NCBI GenBank assembly: GCA_052173355.1
Contig: JBQMYS010000004.1
Span: 1 to 43,510 of the forward strand
Direction of reading: 5' to 3'
Source of the DNA: JABZIP01 sp052173355
Lineage (GTDB): Bacteria; Bacillota; Clostridia; Peptostreptococcales; Anaerovoracaceae
Length of the DNA stretch: 43,510 bases
The translations under genes were made by a program, and so were the position numbers. The stretch's first letter is position 1, and each line of letters opens with the position of its first letter. A model generated the notes under the pieces. It worked only from the letters and a program-made list of their open reading frames with translations, had not been told where the DNA came from and made no database searches. This document shows, in pieces, positions 14,920 through 23,016 of the stretch.

Positions 14920-16197
14920 ATGCTGGATATTAAACGAATAAGAGAAGATTATGATGGTGTCAAGGCTTTAGTAGAGAGAAGACAAAAGGGAAGCTACGGC
15001 ATTGAGAATGTTCCCAAGCTGGATGAAGAAAGAAGAAAAATTTTAGCTGAAGTTGAAGCTATGAAAAATGAGCAAAATAAAGCTTCAAAGGACATAGCAA
15101 AGTTAAAAAAAGAAGGAAAAGATACTGCTGATATAATGTCAAAGATGAAAACTTTGTCAGATGATATAAAAACTCTCGACAGCAAATTGGCAGTAGTAGA
15201 AGATGAACTTAAAAATACGTTGCTTGCTGTTCCTAATACCCCTCACCCCAGTGTGCCCCTGGGTGAAGACGATGCAGATAATGTCGAGTTGCGTAAATGG
15301 GGCGAAGTGCGAAAATTCGATTTTGAGAAAAAAGCACATTGGGATATAGGTTCGGATTTAGATATTTTAGATTTTGATCGTGCGGCAAAAATTGCAGGAG
15401 CCAGATTTACAGTATATAAAGGGCAGGGAGCAAGGCTGGAGCGAGCAGTTATAAATTTCATGCTCGATTTGCATACGCAAGATCAGGGATATACAGAAAT
15501 ATTACCGCCATTCATGGTTAATAGAGCAGCAATGACGGGAACAGGACAACTTCCGAAATTTGAGGAAGACATGTTTGATGTACCTGCAAAGGACTTTTTC
15601 TTGGTACCTACGGCGGAAGTACCTGTAACAAATCTCTTGATGGACGAAATTGTTGATGGCGATAAACTTCCAATATATTATACGGCATATACTCCTTGCT
15701 TCAGAAAAGAAGCGGGTTCGGCAGGTAGAGACACCAGGGGGCTGATTAGACAACACCAGTTTAACAAGGTTGAAATGGTAAAATTCGCCAAACCGGAGAC
15801 TTCTTATGATGAATTGGAAAGTCTTACTTTGGCAGCAGAGGAAGTATTACAAAAGCTTAACATTCCGTATAGAGTTGTAAAGCTTTCAAGTGGAGATTTA
15901 GGATTCTCGTCCGCCATGACATACGATATAGAGGTTTGGATGCCAAGCTACGACAGATATGTTGAAATTTCATCTTGCTCGAATTTTGAAGATTATCAAG
16001 CAAGACGTGCAAATATAAGATTTAGGAGAAGTGCTAAGGATAAGCCTGAGTTTGTTCATACTTTGAATGGATCAGGGCTTGCAGTGGGTAGAACTGTTGC
16101 AGCCATATTGGAAAATTATCAGCAGGCAGATGGTAGCGTTGAAATTCCTGAAATCTTACAGCCATACATGGGGGGCTTAAAGAGAATCACCAAATAA
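14920..16197 (+). CDS. serS: Serine--tRNA ligase
   Basis: A class II aminoacyl-tRNA synthetase charging tRNA-Ser. The N-terminal 110 residues form the long antiparallel coiled-coil arm that grips the tRNA-Ser variable arm. PNTPHPSVPLGEDDADN marks the linker into the catalytic core. Motif 2 is FRKEAGSAGRDTRGLIRQHQ and motif 3 is GSGLAVGRTVAAILEN. Its 425 residues are the standard length. AGGAGGG lies 7 bases before the ATG. The codons for HPSVPLGE contain a modest hairpin (TCACCC/GGGTGA), much weaker than the blocks in dsdA and truA. Confidence 0.97.
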   Translation: MLDIKRIREDYDGVKALVERRQKGSYGIENVPKLDEERRKILAEVEAMKNEQNKASKDIAKLKKEGKDTADIMSKMKTLSDDIKTLDSKLAVVEDELKNTLLAVPNTPHPSVPLGEDDADNVELRKWGEVRKFDFEKKAHWDIGSDLDILDFDRAAKIAGARFTVYKGQGARLERAVINFMLDLHTQDQGYTEILPPFMVNRAAMTGTGQLPKFEEDMFDVPAKDFFLVPTAEVPVTNLLMDEIVDGDKLPIYYTAYTPCFRKEAGSAGRDTRGLIRQHQFNKVEMVKFAKPETSYDELESLTLAAEEVLQKLNIPYRVVKLSSGDLGFSSAMTYDIEVWMPSYDRYVEISSCSNFEDYQARRANIRFRRSAKDKPEFVHTLNGSGLAVGRTVAAILENYQQADGSVEIPEILQPYMGGLKRITK

Positions 16198-16216
16198 GTG
16201 ATTCGGAGGGATAGAA

Positions 16217-17695
16217 TTGATAATAATAGCGATAATTTTTATAGTGTACCTGACGGCTATGGTACTGATAGGGTTTAAATTTTATAGTAAGACGGATGAT
16301 TTATCGGATTATATACTGGGAGGCAGGCAGCTGAACAGTTGGGTAACGGCAATGTCGGCTCAGGCATCAGATATGAGCGGTTGGCTTTTAATAGGGCTTC
16401 CCGGAACGGCTTACATACTTTACAACGGTACATCAGAAGCGATTTGGACTGCAATAGGGCTGATGATCGGTACTTACTTAAACTGGTTGGTAGTGGCAAA
16501 AAGATTGCGCACATACACACAAGTGGCGGGAAATGCCATAACTTTACCGGATTTTTTTGAAAACAGATTTGCGGATAAAAATCATATTCTCAAATTAACA
16601 TCGGCAGTTTTTACAGTAATATTTTTCTTGATTTACACTTCTTCCCAGTTTGCAGCGGGAGGAAAGTTGTTCAAAACCATATTCGGTATGGATTATACTA
16701 CCGGTTTGGTGCTTGGAGCTTTAATAATTTTGGCGTATACGGCACTTGGCGGGTTTAATGCGGTTTGTTGGACTGATACAATAATGGGAGCGACTATGTT
16801 TGTAGCACTTTTAGTGGTACCTACGGTCGCAACAATAAATATGGGTGGAATTGAAGGCTTGCAGGAAAGACTTGCAAAACTTAGTACAGAAGCTTTCGAA
16901 GCGATTCCGAAAAATTCCGATGGGCGAGTAAATAGTATGTTAATGGCATCGGCGCTCGGTTGGGGGCTTGGATATTTCGGACAACCTCATATACTGGCAC
17001 GTTTCATGGCTATAAAATCACCTGATATGATTAAAAAATCGAGGATAATAGCTATGATTTGGGTGATAATAACACTGGCAACGGCAACAGCTGTAGGTGT
17101 AATAGGTAAAGCATATATGCCGGATTTAGCTGATGGAGAAACCGTTTATATGGCAATGATAAATACTATGTTTTCGCCTGTAGTTTCAGGATTCTTGCTT
17201 TGCGCGATACTTGCGGCAATCATGAGCACAGCGAGTTCACAGTTGCTTGTTTCGGCATCATCTGTCTCAAAGGATTTATATGCTACGATTTTCAAGAAAG
17301 ATTCTGAAGGTAGCGCAATAGTCTGGGCAAGCAGATTAACGGTGGTAATAATTTCTATTATAGCCATTTTAATAGCTATAAATCCGGACAGTTCGGTATT
17401 CGCTTTAGTTGCGTTTGCTTGGGGTGGATTCGGAGCGGCATTCGGACCGTTGATTTTGTTTTCTTTGTTTTGGCGCAGGATGACACTTCAAGGTGCGATA
17501 ACGGGCATGGTGGTAGGCGGTGCGGCTGATATGCTTTGGTACTACAAGCAGGGCGGTATTTTTGATATTTACGAGATAATACCAAGTTTTATAATTGGAA
17601 GTTTGGCTATAATTATAGTTAGCTTGTGCACAAAGTTGCCGGATGATATTGCAAGAGATTTTGACCAAATGAAAAAAGAAATGAAAAGTGAATAA
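16217..17695 (+). CDS. Sodium:solute symporter, PutP-like (sodium/proline)
   Basis: A 492-residue inner-membrane protein of the SSF family with about 12-13 hydrophobic helices. YILGGRQLNSWVTAMSAQAS followed by DMSGWLLIGLPG is the strong PutP-type signature that includes sodium-site residues. ALGGFNAVCWTDTIMG and the later SSQLLVSASS helix are also characteristic. The start is TTG 16217, with GGAGGG 6 bases upstream; no ATG fits. It follows serS by 19 bases and is likely in the same transcript. Proline is the most probable substrate by resemblance, but other amino acid or carboxylate substrates occur in the family. Confidence 0.88.
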   Translation: MIIIAIIFIVYLTAMVLIGFKFYSKTDDLSDYILGGRQLNSWVTAMSAQASDMSGWLLIGLPGTAYILYNGTSEAIWTAIGLMIGTYLNWLVVAKRLRTYTQVAGNAITLPDFFENRFADKNHILKLTSAVFTVIFFLIYTSSQFAAGGKLFKTIFGMDYTTGLVLGALIILAYTALGGFNAVCWTDTIMGATMFVALLVVPTVATINMGGIEGLQERLAKLSTEAFEAIPKNSDGRVNSMLMASALGWGLGYFGQPHILARFMAIKSPDMIKKSRIIAMIWVIITLATATAVGVIGKAYMPDLADGETVYMAMINTMFSPVVSGFLLCAILAAIMSTASSQLLVSASSVSKDLYATIFKKDSEGSAIVWASRLTVVIISIIAILIAINPDSSVFALVAFAWGGFGAAFGPLILFSLFWRRMTLQGAITGMVVGGAADMLWYYKQGGIFDIYEIIPSFIIGSLAIIIVSLCTKLPDDIARDFDQMKKEMKSE

Positions 17696-17700
17696 TAAAT

Positions 17701-17737
17701 AAAAACAGCGCTTTATTATCGCAAGGGCGCTGTTTTT
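17701..17737 (+). terminator. Convergent terminator between symporter and Asp racemase genes
   Basis: AAAAACAGCGC (17701-17711) pairs with GCGCTGTTTTT (17727-17737), 11 bp with a 15-nt loop. It can act in both directions. The last codons and stop of the minus-strand racemase gene (17716 on) lie inside it. Confidence 0.85.
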
Positions 17738-18435
17738 ATTTGGTGCTTACATTCTAAAATTGCGGCATCAGCAAGAATCTCAATCGCATCAATATAAAAT
17801 TCAGTAGCAATGTGAAGCTCAGGTATGCAGGACAATTCGGTGCAAGCAAGTATAGCAGAACTGCATTCCTCGTTTTTTAATTCATCTTCGACATATTTAA
17901 ACTTATCAAAGTTTATAGGATTTCCTGCTTTCACACCGTCATATATCATGCGCATTATTATTTTTTGAGAATTTTCAGAAGGTTCGTAAGCTTGAATGTT
18001 ATGTTTAGCAAGAGCATTTTGATATAATCCGGTTTTGATTGTTCCATCAGTTGCAAGGATGGCGACTTTTTTGTGTAAATTTTGACTTGCAAGTTTTGTT
18101 GCAGTTTCTTCAATCATGTTGATTATGCGCAGTGCAGTTTGCTTTTGCAATTCGGGGACGATGATATGTGCGGTATTACAAGGGATAACGATGGTTGCTG
18201 CGCCCATTTTTTCGAGCATTTCAATATCATTCAAAAAAAGTCGGGTAAGTTCAGCAGTTTTTCCTAAATTTATCGCGGTTGTTCTATCGGGCAAAGTAGC
18301 GTGTCCCCAAATAATGGTGTCTATATGATCTTGATCTTTTTGCGCATATGTACGCTCTATTAAAATTTTATAAAAATTTTGCGTTGCCAGTGGTCCCATA
18401 CCACCGAGAATGCCTAATATTTTATTATCTTTCAT
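17716..18435 (-). CDS. Aspartate/glutamate racemase family protein, probable aspartate racemase
   Basis: A cofactor-independent two-cysteine racemase. The N-terminus GILGGMGPLATQNFYKIL is the Asp/Glu racemase signature, close to aspartate racemases. The catalytic cysteines are in IPCNTAH (about C86) and ACTELS (about C198). The 239-residue length is standard. It lies directly downstream (9-base gap) of a D-aspartate ligase homologue on the same strand, so it most likely supplies D-aspartate. The gene ends inside the terminator hairpin shared with the convergent symporter gene. A glutamate racemase role is possible but less likely given this partner. Confidence 0.86.
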   Translation of the reverse strand: MKDNKILGILGGMGPLATQNFYKILIERTYAQKDQDHIDTIIWGHATLPDRTTAINLGKTAELTRLFLNDIEMLEKMGAATIVIPCNTAHIIVPELQKQTALRIINMIEETATKLASQNLHKKVAILATDGTIKTGLYQNALAKHNIQAYEPSENSQKIIMRMIYDGVKAGNPINFDKFKYVEDELKNEECSSAILACTELSCIPELHIATEFYIDAIEILADAAILECKHQIKTAPLR

Positions 18436-18444
18436 AATTTAAAT

Positions 18445-19647
18445 TTAAACTTTCATATATTTATTATATTTATAGAAATGTCCCAGCATCATTTTCAACA
18501 ATCGCAATTTTCTAATAAAAGCGCTATCCTTTTCGTAGAACAGAGGATTTGAATCCGAAGAAGATCTGATTAAATCTTTTAATTCGGTTTTATATAGCGG
18601 GTTTACATATTTAAACATTACACCTTTGGGGACAACACGCCACAGATGAGGTGAGTCAAAGATTTTAAAATCAAGCGAATGGTTGAGTATTCTGTCTTCG
18701 ACAAAGTAATTGGCAACATTAGCTCCCGAAGCGGTTACGTAATAGTTGCTACGACCCTGTCTGGTATTGATTTCAAAAACTTTTAATTTGCCGTCACGTT
18801 CGTCATATTTCATATCAAAATTTGCCCACCCGGTATAGCCGATATTGTCTAAAAAAGAGCGTATTTGATTGCAAATCGCATGATTTTTTTCGGTTATTAT
18901 TACAGCGTGGTTTCCAATTCCATGAGGGGTATGTTCCTCTAGTAAAACGTGTCCCAGGCACATCATTTTAGTTAGATTGTTTTTATCCGAATAAGTGGTT
19001 AGAACTCTCATATAGCTGTCATCACCCGGGATAAATTCCTGTATTATTATAGAATCGTCATATCCGGATTCATATATTTCAGAAATCACTGTGTCAAGTT
19101 CTGAGCGAGAGTTTACTATATATGCTTTTTTTTGAGTATTAAAAGGGTGAAGCCAGTAATTTATGGAGTTGGAGGGTTTGATTACATATGGAGGGGCAAA
19201 CGGCAATTCAAAATTTGTTCCCATTGATTTTCTGTGTACTAAAGTCAGAGGATAATCGATATTGTATTTTGAACATATATCATAAAAAATTTCTTTATTT
19301 ATTAGTGTATGCATTAAATCGATGTTTATATATGGGGCGATAACATTTGCGGGATAGTTGCCGATATTACGAGAAATCAGTTCTACGTAATTATCGCCAC
19401 AGCCTATGAGCAATATCTGCGAATCGTTGTTTTCTTGCGCATATTCAGTTACCAGTTTCAAAAAAATTTCTGCGCTGTCAGCTTTGTTATTAAATCTGTA
19501 ATCAAGAATTTGACTGTTTATGCAGGGGAAAGAAGCGAATTTACCGTATGCTCTCGGTATTATGCCATAGGCTTCGTGAAAAGCGCGGGCAACACTGTAA
19601 ACATTTATATCTCCTGCAAAAAGCAGAGGTTTAAAATTTTTTGCCAT
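18445..19647 (-). CDS. D-aspartate ligase-like ATP-grasp enzyme (Aslfm type)
   Basis: An ATP-grasp carboxylate-amine ligase of 400 residues. From memory of Aslfm of Enterococcus faecium, matching stretches are PLLFAGDINVYSVARAFHEA, ILLIGCGDNYVELIS, IQEFIPGDDSYMRVL, MMCLGHVLLEEHTP, TGWANFDMKYDERDG and FEINTRQGRSNYYV. Aslfm joins D-aspartate to the lysine side chain of the peptidoglycan stem precursor, forming the D-isoaspartate/D-isoasparagine bridge. The lysine and glutamate ATP-site residues sit in VIKPSNS (about 155) and FEINTRQGR (about 291-299). A racemase gene follows at once. The start at 19647 has a poor ribosome site; an in-frame stop just upstream excludes a longer protein. It acts in the cytoplasm on nucleotide- or lipid-linked precursors. 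Confidence 0.88.
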   Translation of the reverse strand: MAKNFKPLLFAGDINVYSVARAFHEAYGIIPRAYGKFASFPCINSQILDYRFNNKADSAEIFLKLVTEYAQENNDSQILLIGCGDNYVELISRNIGNYPANVIAPYINIDLMHTLINKEIFYDICSKYNIDYPLTLVHRKSMGTNFELPFAPPYVIKPSNSINYWLHPFNTQKKAYIVNSRSELDTVISEIYESGYDDSIIIQEFIPGDDSYMRVLTTYSDKNNLTKMMCLGHVLLEEHTPHGIGNHAVIITEKNHAICNQIRSFLDNIGYTGWANFDMKYDERDGKLKVFEINTRQGRSNYYVTASGANVANYFVEDRILNHSLDFKIFDSPHLWRVVPKGVMFKYVNPLYKTELKDLIRSSSDSNPLFYEKDSAFIRKLRLLKMMLGHFYKYNKYMKV

Positions 19648-19659
19648 AACTTTTTAATG

Positions 19660-19689
19660 ATTGATGAATTTGGTCAAAAATACATCAAT
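19660..19689 (-). promoter_or_regulatory. Leader hairpin and mini-ORF before the D-Asp ligase gene
   Basis: On the minus strand a good GGAGGT site precedes ATG TAT TTT TGA (start in the 19683-19689 arm), a three-codon frame. ATTGATG and CATCAAT (19683-19689 and 19660-19666) can pair around it. The ligase ATG itself, about 40 bases further on, lacks such a site. Confidence 0.35.
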
Positions 19690-19738
19690 ACCTCCAATCC
19701 GGTTAAGTTTATTATAATTTCATGTATATAATCATTTA

Positions 19739-19766
19739 ATTCTATCATAAATTGCGATTAAGTCAA
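19739..19766 (-). promoter_or_regulatory. Promoter for D-Asp ligase / racemase operon
   Basis: On the minus strand TTGACT (19761-19766), a 16-base spacer and TAGAAT (19739-19744). It lies in the 332-base stretch 19648-19979, which otherwise holds only the leader elements listed separately. Confidence 0.5.
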
Positions 19767-19906
19767 GAAAAGCACATTATTTATCATACATATATTTAAA
19801 TATGGCAAAAAAATATACAGAAGACCAAAATTATATAGTTTTTATATCAAAAAAATAGGTTAAAATAATAAAGGAATAAAAAAGAGTTACCCTATGCAAA
19901 CTCGCA

Positions 19907-19955
19907 TGAGATTTAGTTGATTTAAGATAAATTGTAAAATAAATTCCAAATCTCA
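19907..19955 (+). promoter_or_regulatory. Inverted repeat in the leader of the TolC-like gene
   Basis: TGAGATTT (19907-19914) pairs with AAATCTCA (19948-19955) around a 33-nt AT-rich loop containing TTGATT and TAAATT boxes 17 bases apart. It could be an operator around a weak promoter or a leader hairpin. AAGGAGG for the downstream gene follows. Confidence 0.4.
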
Positions 19956-19979
19956 AATTTTATATACAAGGAGGATAAA

Positions 19980-21338
19980 ATGGAAGAAAAAATAAAAAAA
20001 AGGAATTTTAAAATAAGCTGCGCTTTGATGGTTTTAATGGTATCAGCAAGTTGCGTTTCGGTATTTGCAGAAGCGGATGCTGCGCAAAAGGCGGAGCGAC
20101 AGATAAACATAGTACAAAATAAAGAAGAACTTTATACACCGAAACTTGCAAAAGCACCTGACAGTATTACATTACAAGAAGCAATCAAATACATGAAAGA
20201 AAGTAGTAACAGAGCCGAGGAAGCTAAACAAAACAGAAAGGCGGACAAAGTAACAAGTGAGGGATATAGCGAAACGGTGTCGCGAATTTCAAGAACACAA
20301 AAAGCATTGGACGATGGAGAATCGGCGGTAAGTGAAAAAAAGGCTAAATTGGAAATGGCTAAAGCTGCGGGATGGGTTAGTGAAAGCCAATACAAAGCAG
20401 GAGAAGCAAAACTGGCTCAAATTTCCACAGCATTATTCCAAAAAGCTTATGAAGCGCAGGTTAAAGGAGTTAGTTCGCGAAATAAAGATATAATGGTGCT
20501 CAGACGAGATTTTGCAAAAGCGCATTTAGAAACTAATGCGCAAGCGGAATTAAATGAAATAGAGTCATCAACGATAGAAATTTATTATAATGTACTTTTG
20601 GCAAAAGAAAATTACGAAATAGCGACTAGAAATGTGGAAGTTCAAGAAAAAACGGTCAAGCTTGTTGAACTGAAAAAGAAAGAGGGACTCGTACCTAAAA
20701 AGGATTTGCTATCTGCAAATTCGGTATTGGCATCAGCAAAAGTTGAACAAAGAGAAGCGAAGACCAAGCTGGATTATGCGAAGATGGGATTCAATTTTAC
20801 TATGGGATTTCCGGTTACTTCACAAATAGAATTTAAAGATAAAATATCGGATGTGGTTACAAATGATGAGAACTCGCTGGAAATTGGAGTTTTAAATACA
20901 TTGAAAAATCGGCAGGAAATTGCAGGAGCGAAGCTTGCAACTGATATTTATACACTACTGCTAAAGGATGTAGATGATTATCCAAGAAGTTCTTCTACGT
21001 ATATGTCTGCAAAACTCGCACTCGAGGAAGCGCAAAAAACACTGAAAGATGTTCCGTCAAAATTGGAAATCGACACAAGGGATAAATATAACATTTTGCA
21101 AAATAAAAAATATGAAGTTGAGTCGGCAAAAAAACTGCTCGAGTATGCAAATGAGGGCGAAAGGTTGCTACTTTTAACATACGAAGCCGGAGTGAGTACA
21201 ATAGATGAGTTGCTTGAAGTGCAGGTTAAAAGGAATAAGGCGGAGCTTAATTTGGCAAAAGCAAAGTCAGATTATGCACTTTCCAAAAAAGCCTACGAAT
21301 ATGCGCAGGGCGTAGGAGTTACAAGACTCCCTCTTTAA
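19980..21338 (+). CDS. TolC-like outer-membrane-efflux-family protein
   Basis: A 452-residue secreted protein with an N-terminal signal peptide (KISCALMVLMVSASCVSVFA, cleavage likely just after). The rest is almost all alpha-helical coiled coil, Ala/Lys/Glu-rich, with the TolC-family internal duplication: two segments of paired long helices, with YYNVLLAKENYEIATRNVEV in one and LLLLTYEAGVSTIDELLEVQ in the other. The latter matches the OEP motif (Y..G..s..ellda). The family normally forms an outer-membrane exit duct, which a single-membrane Bacillota cell would not have. An HlyD-type gene and two ABC-2 permeases follow, so a role in the same export system is likely. AAGGAGG lies 4 bases before the ATG. 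Confidence 0.8.
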   Translation: MEEKIKKRNFKISCALMVLMVSASCVSVFAEADAAQKAERQINIVQNKEELYTPKLAKAPDSITLQEAIKYMKESSNRAEEAKQNRKADKVTSEGYSETVSRISRTQKALDDGESAVSEKKAKLEMAKAAGWVSESQYKAGEAKLAQISTALFQKAYEAQVKGVSSRNKDIMVLRRDFAKAHLETNAQAELNEIESSTIEIYYNVLLAKENYEIATRNVEVQEKTVKLVELKKKEGLVPKKDLLSANSVLASAKVEQREAKTKLDYAKMGFNFTMGFPVTSQIEFKDKISDVVTNDENSLEIGVLNTLKNRQEIAGAKLATDIYTLLLKDVDDYPRSSSTYMSAKLALEEAQKTLKDVPSKLEIDTRDKYNILQNKKYEVESAKKLLEYANEGERLLLLTYEAGVSTIDELLEVQVKRNKAELNLAKAKSDYALSKKAYEYAQGVGVTRLPL

Positions 21339-21903
21339 GCGAATAGCGCAAAAGGGCATTTCGTGTCATCCCGGAAACAATCATATCAAGCCCATATATA
21401 AGATCTTCAGGACTGGTAGTGTTTTCAGATACGAGCCAGTCTTCCAGGAGAGCGGAAAAGGTTACGCAAAAGAAGTGGACTATGTGATTAAGGGCTTGCT
21501 CGCTTACTTTGATTCCATTTGCGATCTCACGCACAAATTTACTGGCAATTTTTTCAATTTCAGTGTAAATTAAATTTTTTAATGTATTTCGTGACATGGA
21601 ATTTAAAGTAGCCAATACTAAAGAACGGTTTTCGGTAAGATAATTTAAAAGATATATACCCGCATCTTGCCAAGATTTGAATCCTTCAATATTTGTGACG
21701 ATTGATTGAAGTTTCTTTTTAAGGAGCCATTCAAGTAACTCGTATATATCACAAAAATGGTAGTAAAAAGTTTGACGGTTTATTTGAGCACGCGCAGCAA
21801 GCTCCTTTACGGTAATTTTGTTTATGGGCTTTTCAAGCATCAGCTCTTGCAAAACTTTGGCTATATGCGTTTTAGTGAGCTCGGAAGTTATGGATTGTTT
21901 CAT
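21319..21903 (-). CDS. TetR/AcrR family transcriptional regulator
   Basis: A 194-residue regulator on the opposite strand between the TolC-like and HlyD-like genes. The helix-turn-helix is KITVKELAARAQINRQTFYY, with YYHF right after it. The C-terminal ligand domain (residues 60-194) is helical and ends with a conserved VSGMTRNALL segment. I chose the ATG at 21903, which has AGGAG 8 bases upstream; the longer frame has a hydrophobic junk N-terminus. Its 3' end overlaps the end of the TolC-like gene by 20 bases. Divergent placement from the HlyD gene suggests it represses this efflux locus, with the ligand probably an exported compound. Confidence 0.87.
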   Translation of the reverse strand: MKQSITSELTKTHIAKVLQELMLEKPINKITVKELAARAQINRQTFYYHFCDIYELLEWLLKKKLQSIVTNIEGFKSWQDAGIYLLNYLTENRSLVLATLNSMSRNTLKNLIYTEIEKIASKFVREIANGIKVSEQALNHIVHFFCVTFSALLEDWLVSENTTSPEDLIYGLDMIVSGMTRNALLRYSLKEGVL

Positions 21904-21947
21904 ATCTATACTCCTATACAGTTGAATATGGGTGCAATCTTGATAAT

Positions 21948-21977
21948 AGTATATTACACATAAATTTCGAAATTCAA
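21948..21977 (-). promoter_or_regulatory. tetR promoter with a palindromic candidate operator
   Basis: On the minus strand TTGAAT (21972-21977), an 18-base spacer and TATACT (21948-21953). The perfect 12-bp palindrome AATTTCGAAATT (21963-21974) lies across the spacer and -35 box, where a bound TetR protein would block this promoter and possibly the divergent one. Confidence 0.5.
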
Positions 21978-22014
21978 ACAGTTTAAAAAATAACGAAAAA
22001 AGAGGTAAAAAAAT

Positions 22015-23016
22015 ATGGAAAAAGAGATAAAACAACTTGTTGAGAAAAACAAATTAGGCTCTACTATTTTGATAGGTGTAGTTGTGGCGGTTTTTATATT
22101 GGCAGGTATTTTTATATATTCTGCGGATGCTGAAAAGGAAGAAGAACAAATTGTTCAAGGCAGCATCGAAACTGAAGTTACGGACTTGAATTCAAAAATA
22201 GCAGGCAATGTAGCAACTGTATTTGTGAAAGAGGGAGATAATGTAAAAAAAGGGGATGTGCTTATACAAATAGATAGCACTACCCTTGAGGCAAAACTCT
22301 CACAAGCAAAAGGTGCGCAGGCGGCGGCCCAGGCACAAGCAACGAAAGCACGCAATGGGGCACGAAGTGAAGAAGTCGCAAAAGCAAAAGCGGCATATGA
22401 TTATGCGCAAAAAAGTTATGATAGAATGAAAAACTTGCTTGCAGAGGAAGCCATATCTCAGGCAACATTCGATCAGGTTGAGGCACAATATATAGCAGCT
22501 AAGGAAACTTACGATATGGCAACCGAAGGTGCGCGTTACGAAGATGTGAACGCCGCAAATGCTATGGTACAACAAGCAACCGGCGCTGTTAGTGAGGTTA
22601 ACGGTTATTTGGAAGATGCAAAGATAAAAGCGCCCAAAGACGGGGTCGTAACGGCTGTAAATGTTAGTGAAGGGGAATTGATTTCAACAGGAATGCCGCT
22701 TATAACTGTTACGGCAAATATAGATCCATGGGTAAGTTTTGACATTCCTGAAACAGAACTTGATAAATTGAAACAAGGGCAAAAACTTGATTTAAAAATT
22801 CCTGCATATGGAGATTCAGTCTTTGAAGGTACTGTGACAAATATTAGCGAAAAACCGGGATTTGCAGTTAAAAAAGCAACAAATAAGAATGGAGATTTCG
22901 ATATTGTATCATACTCTGTAAAAGTTGAAATAAAGCCAAGTAAACACAAATTGTATTCGGGAATGACGGTACTTTTGGATTTATCGGATAAAGCGTTGAA
23001 GGCAGGCGGAAAATAG
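22015..23016 (+). CDS. HlyD/EmrA-type membrane fusion protein
   Basis: A periplasmic-adaptor-type subunit of an export pump, 333 residues. One N-terminal membrane anchor (about residues 17-37, ILIGVVVAVFILAGIFIYSA) is followed by the first lipoyl half, SKIAGNVATVFVKEGDNVKK. An Ala-rich coiled-coil hairpin follows (AAAQAQATKARNG... to MATEGARYEDVNAANAM), then the second lipoyl half, KIKAPKDGVVTAVNVSEGEL, and a beta-barrel (SFDIPETELDKLKQGQKLDL). The order is typical of HlyD_2/YbhG-like proteins. It ends overlapping the next gene's start region. GAGG lies 9 bases before the ATG. It would bridge the ABC-2 permeases and the TolC-like protein. Confidence 0.9.
   Translation: MEKEIKQLVEKNKLGSTILIGVVVAVFILAGIFIYSADAEKEEEQIVQGSIETEVTDLNSKIAGNVATVFVKEGDNVKKGDVLIQIDSTTLEAKLSQAKGAQAAAQAQATKARNGARSEEVAKAKAAYDYAQKSYDRMKNLLAEEAISQATFDQVEAQYIAAKETYDMATEGARYEDVNAANAMVQQATGAVSEVNGYLEDAKIKAPKDGVVTAVNVSEGELISTGMPLITVTANIDPWVSFDIPETELDKLKQGQKLDLKIPAYGDSVFEGTVTNISEKPGFAVKKATNKNGDFDIVSYSVKVEIKPSKHKLYSGMTVLLDLSDKALKAGGK

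Noticed and set aside
15233..15270. Third cloverleaf in serS
   Set aside because: Only one hairpin of about 8 bp with a bulge (TCACCC/GGGTGA) is present, over conserved codons. There is no closing stem or further arms.
21903..22035. Longer TetR start giving a hydrophobic N-terminus
   Set aside because: The extra residues have no family match and overlap the HlyD start. The ATG at 21903 has a proper ribosome site.
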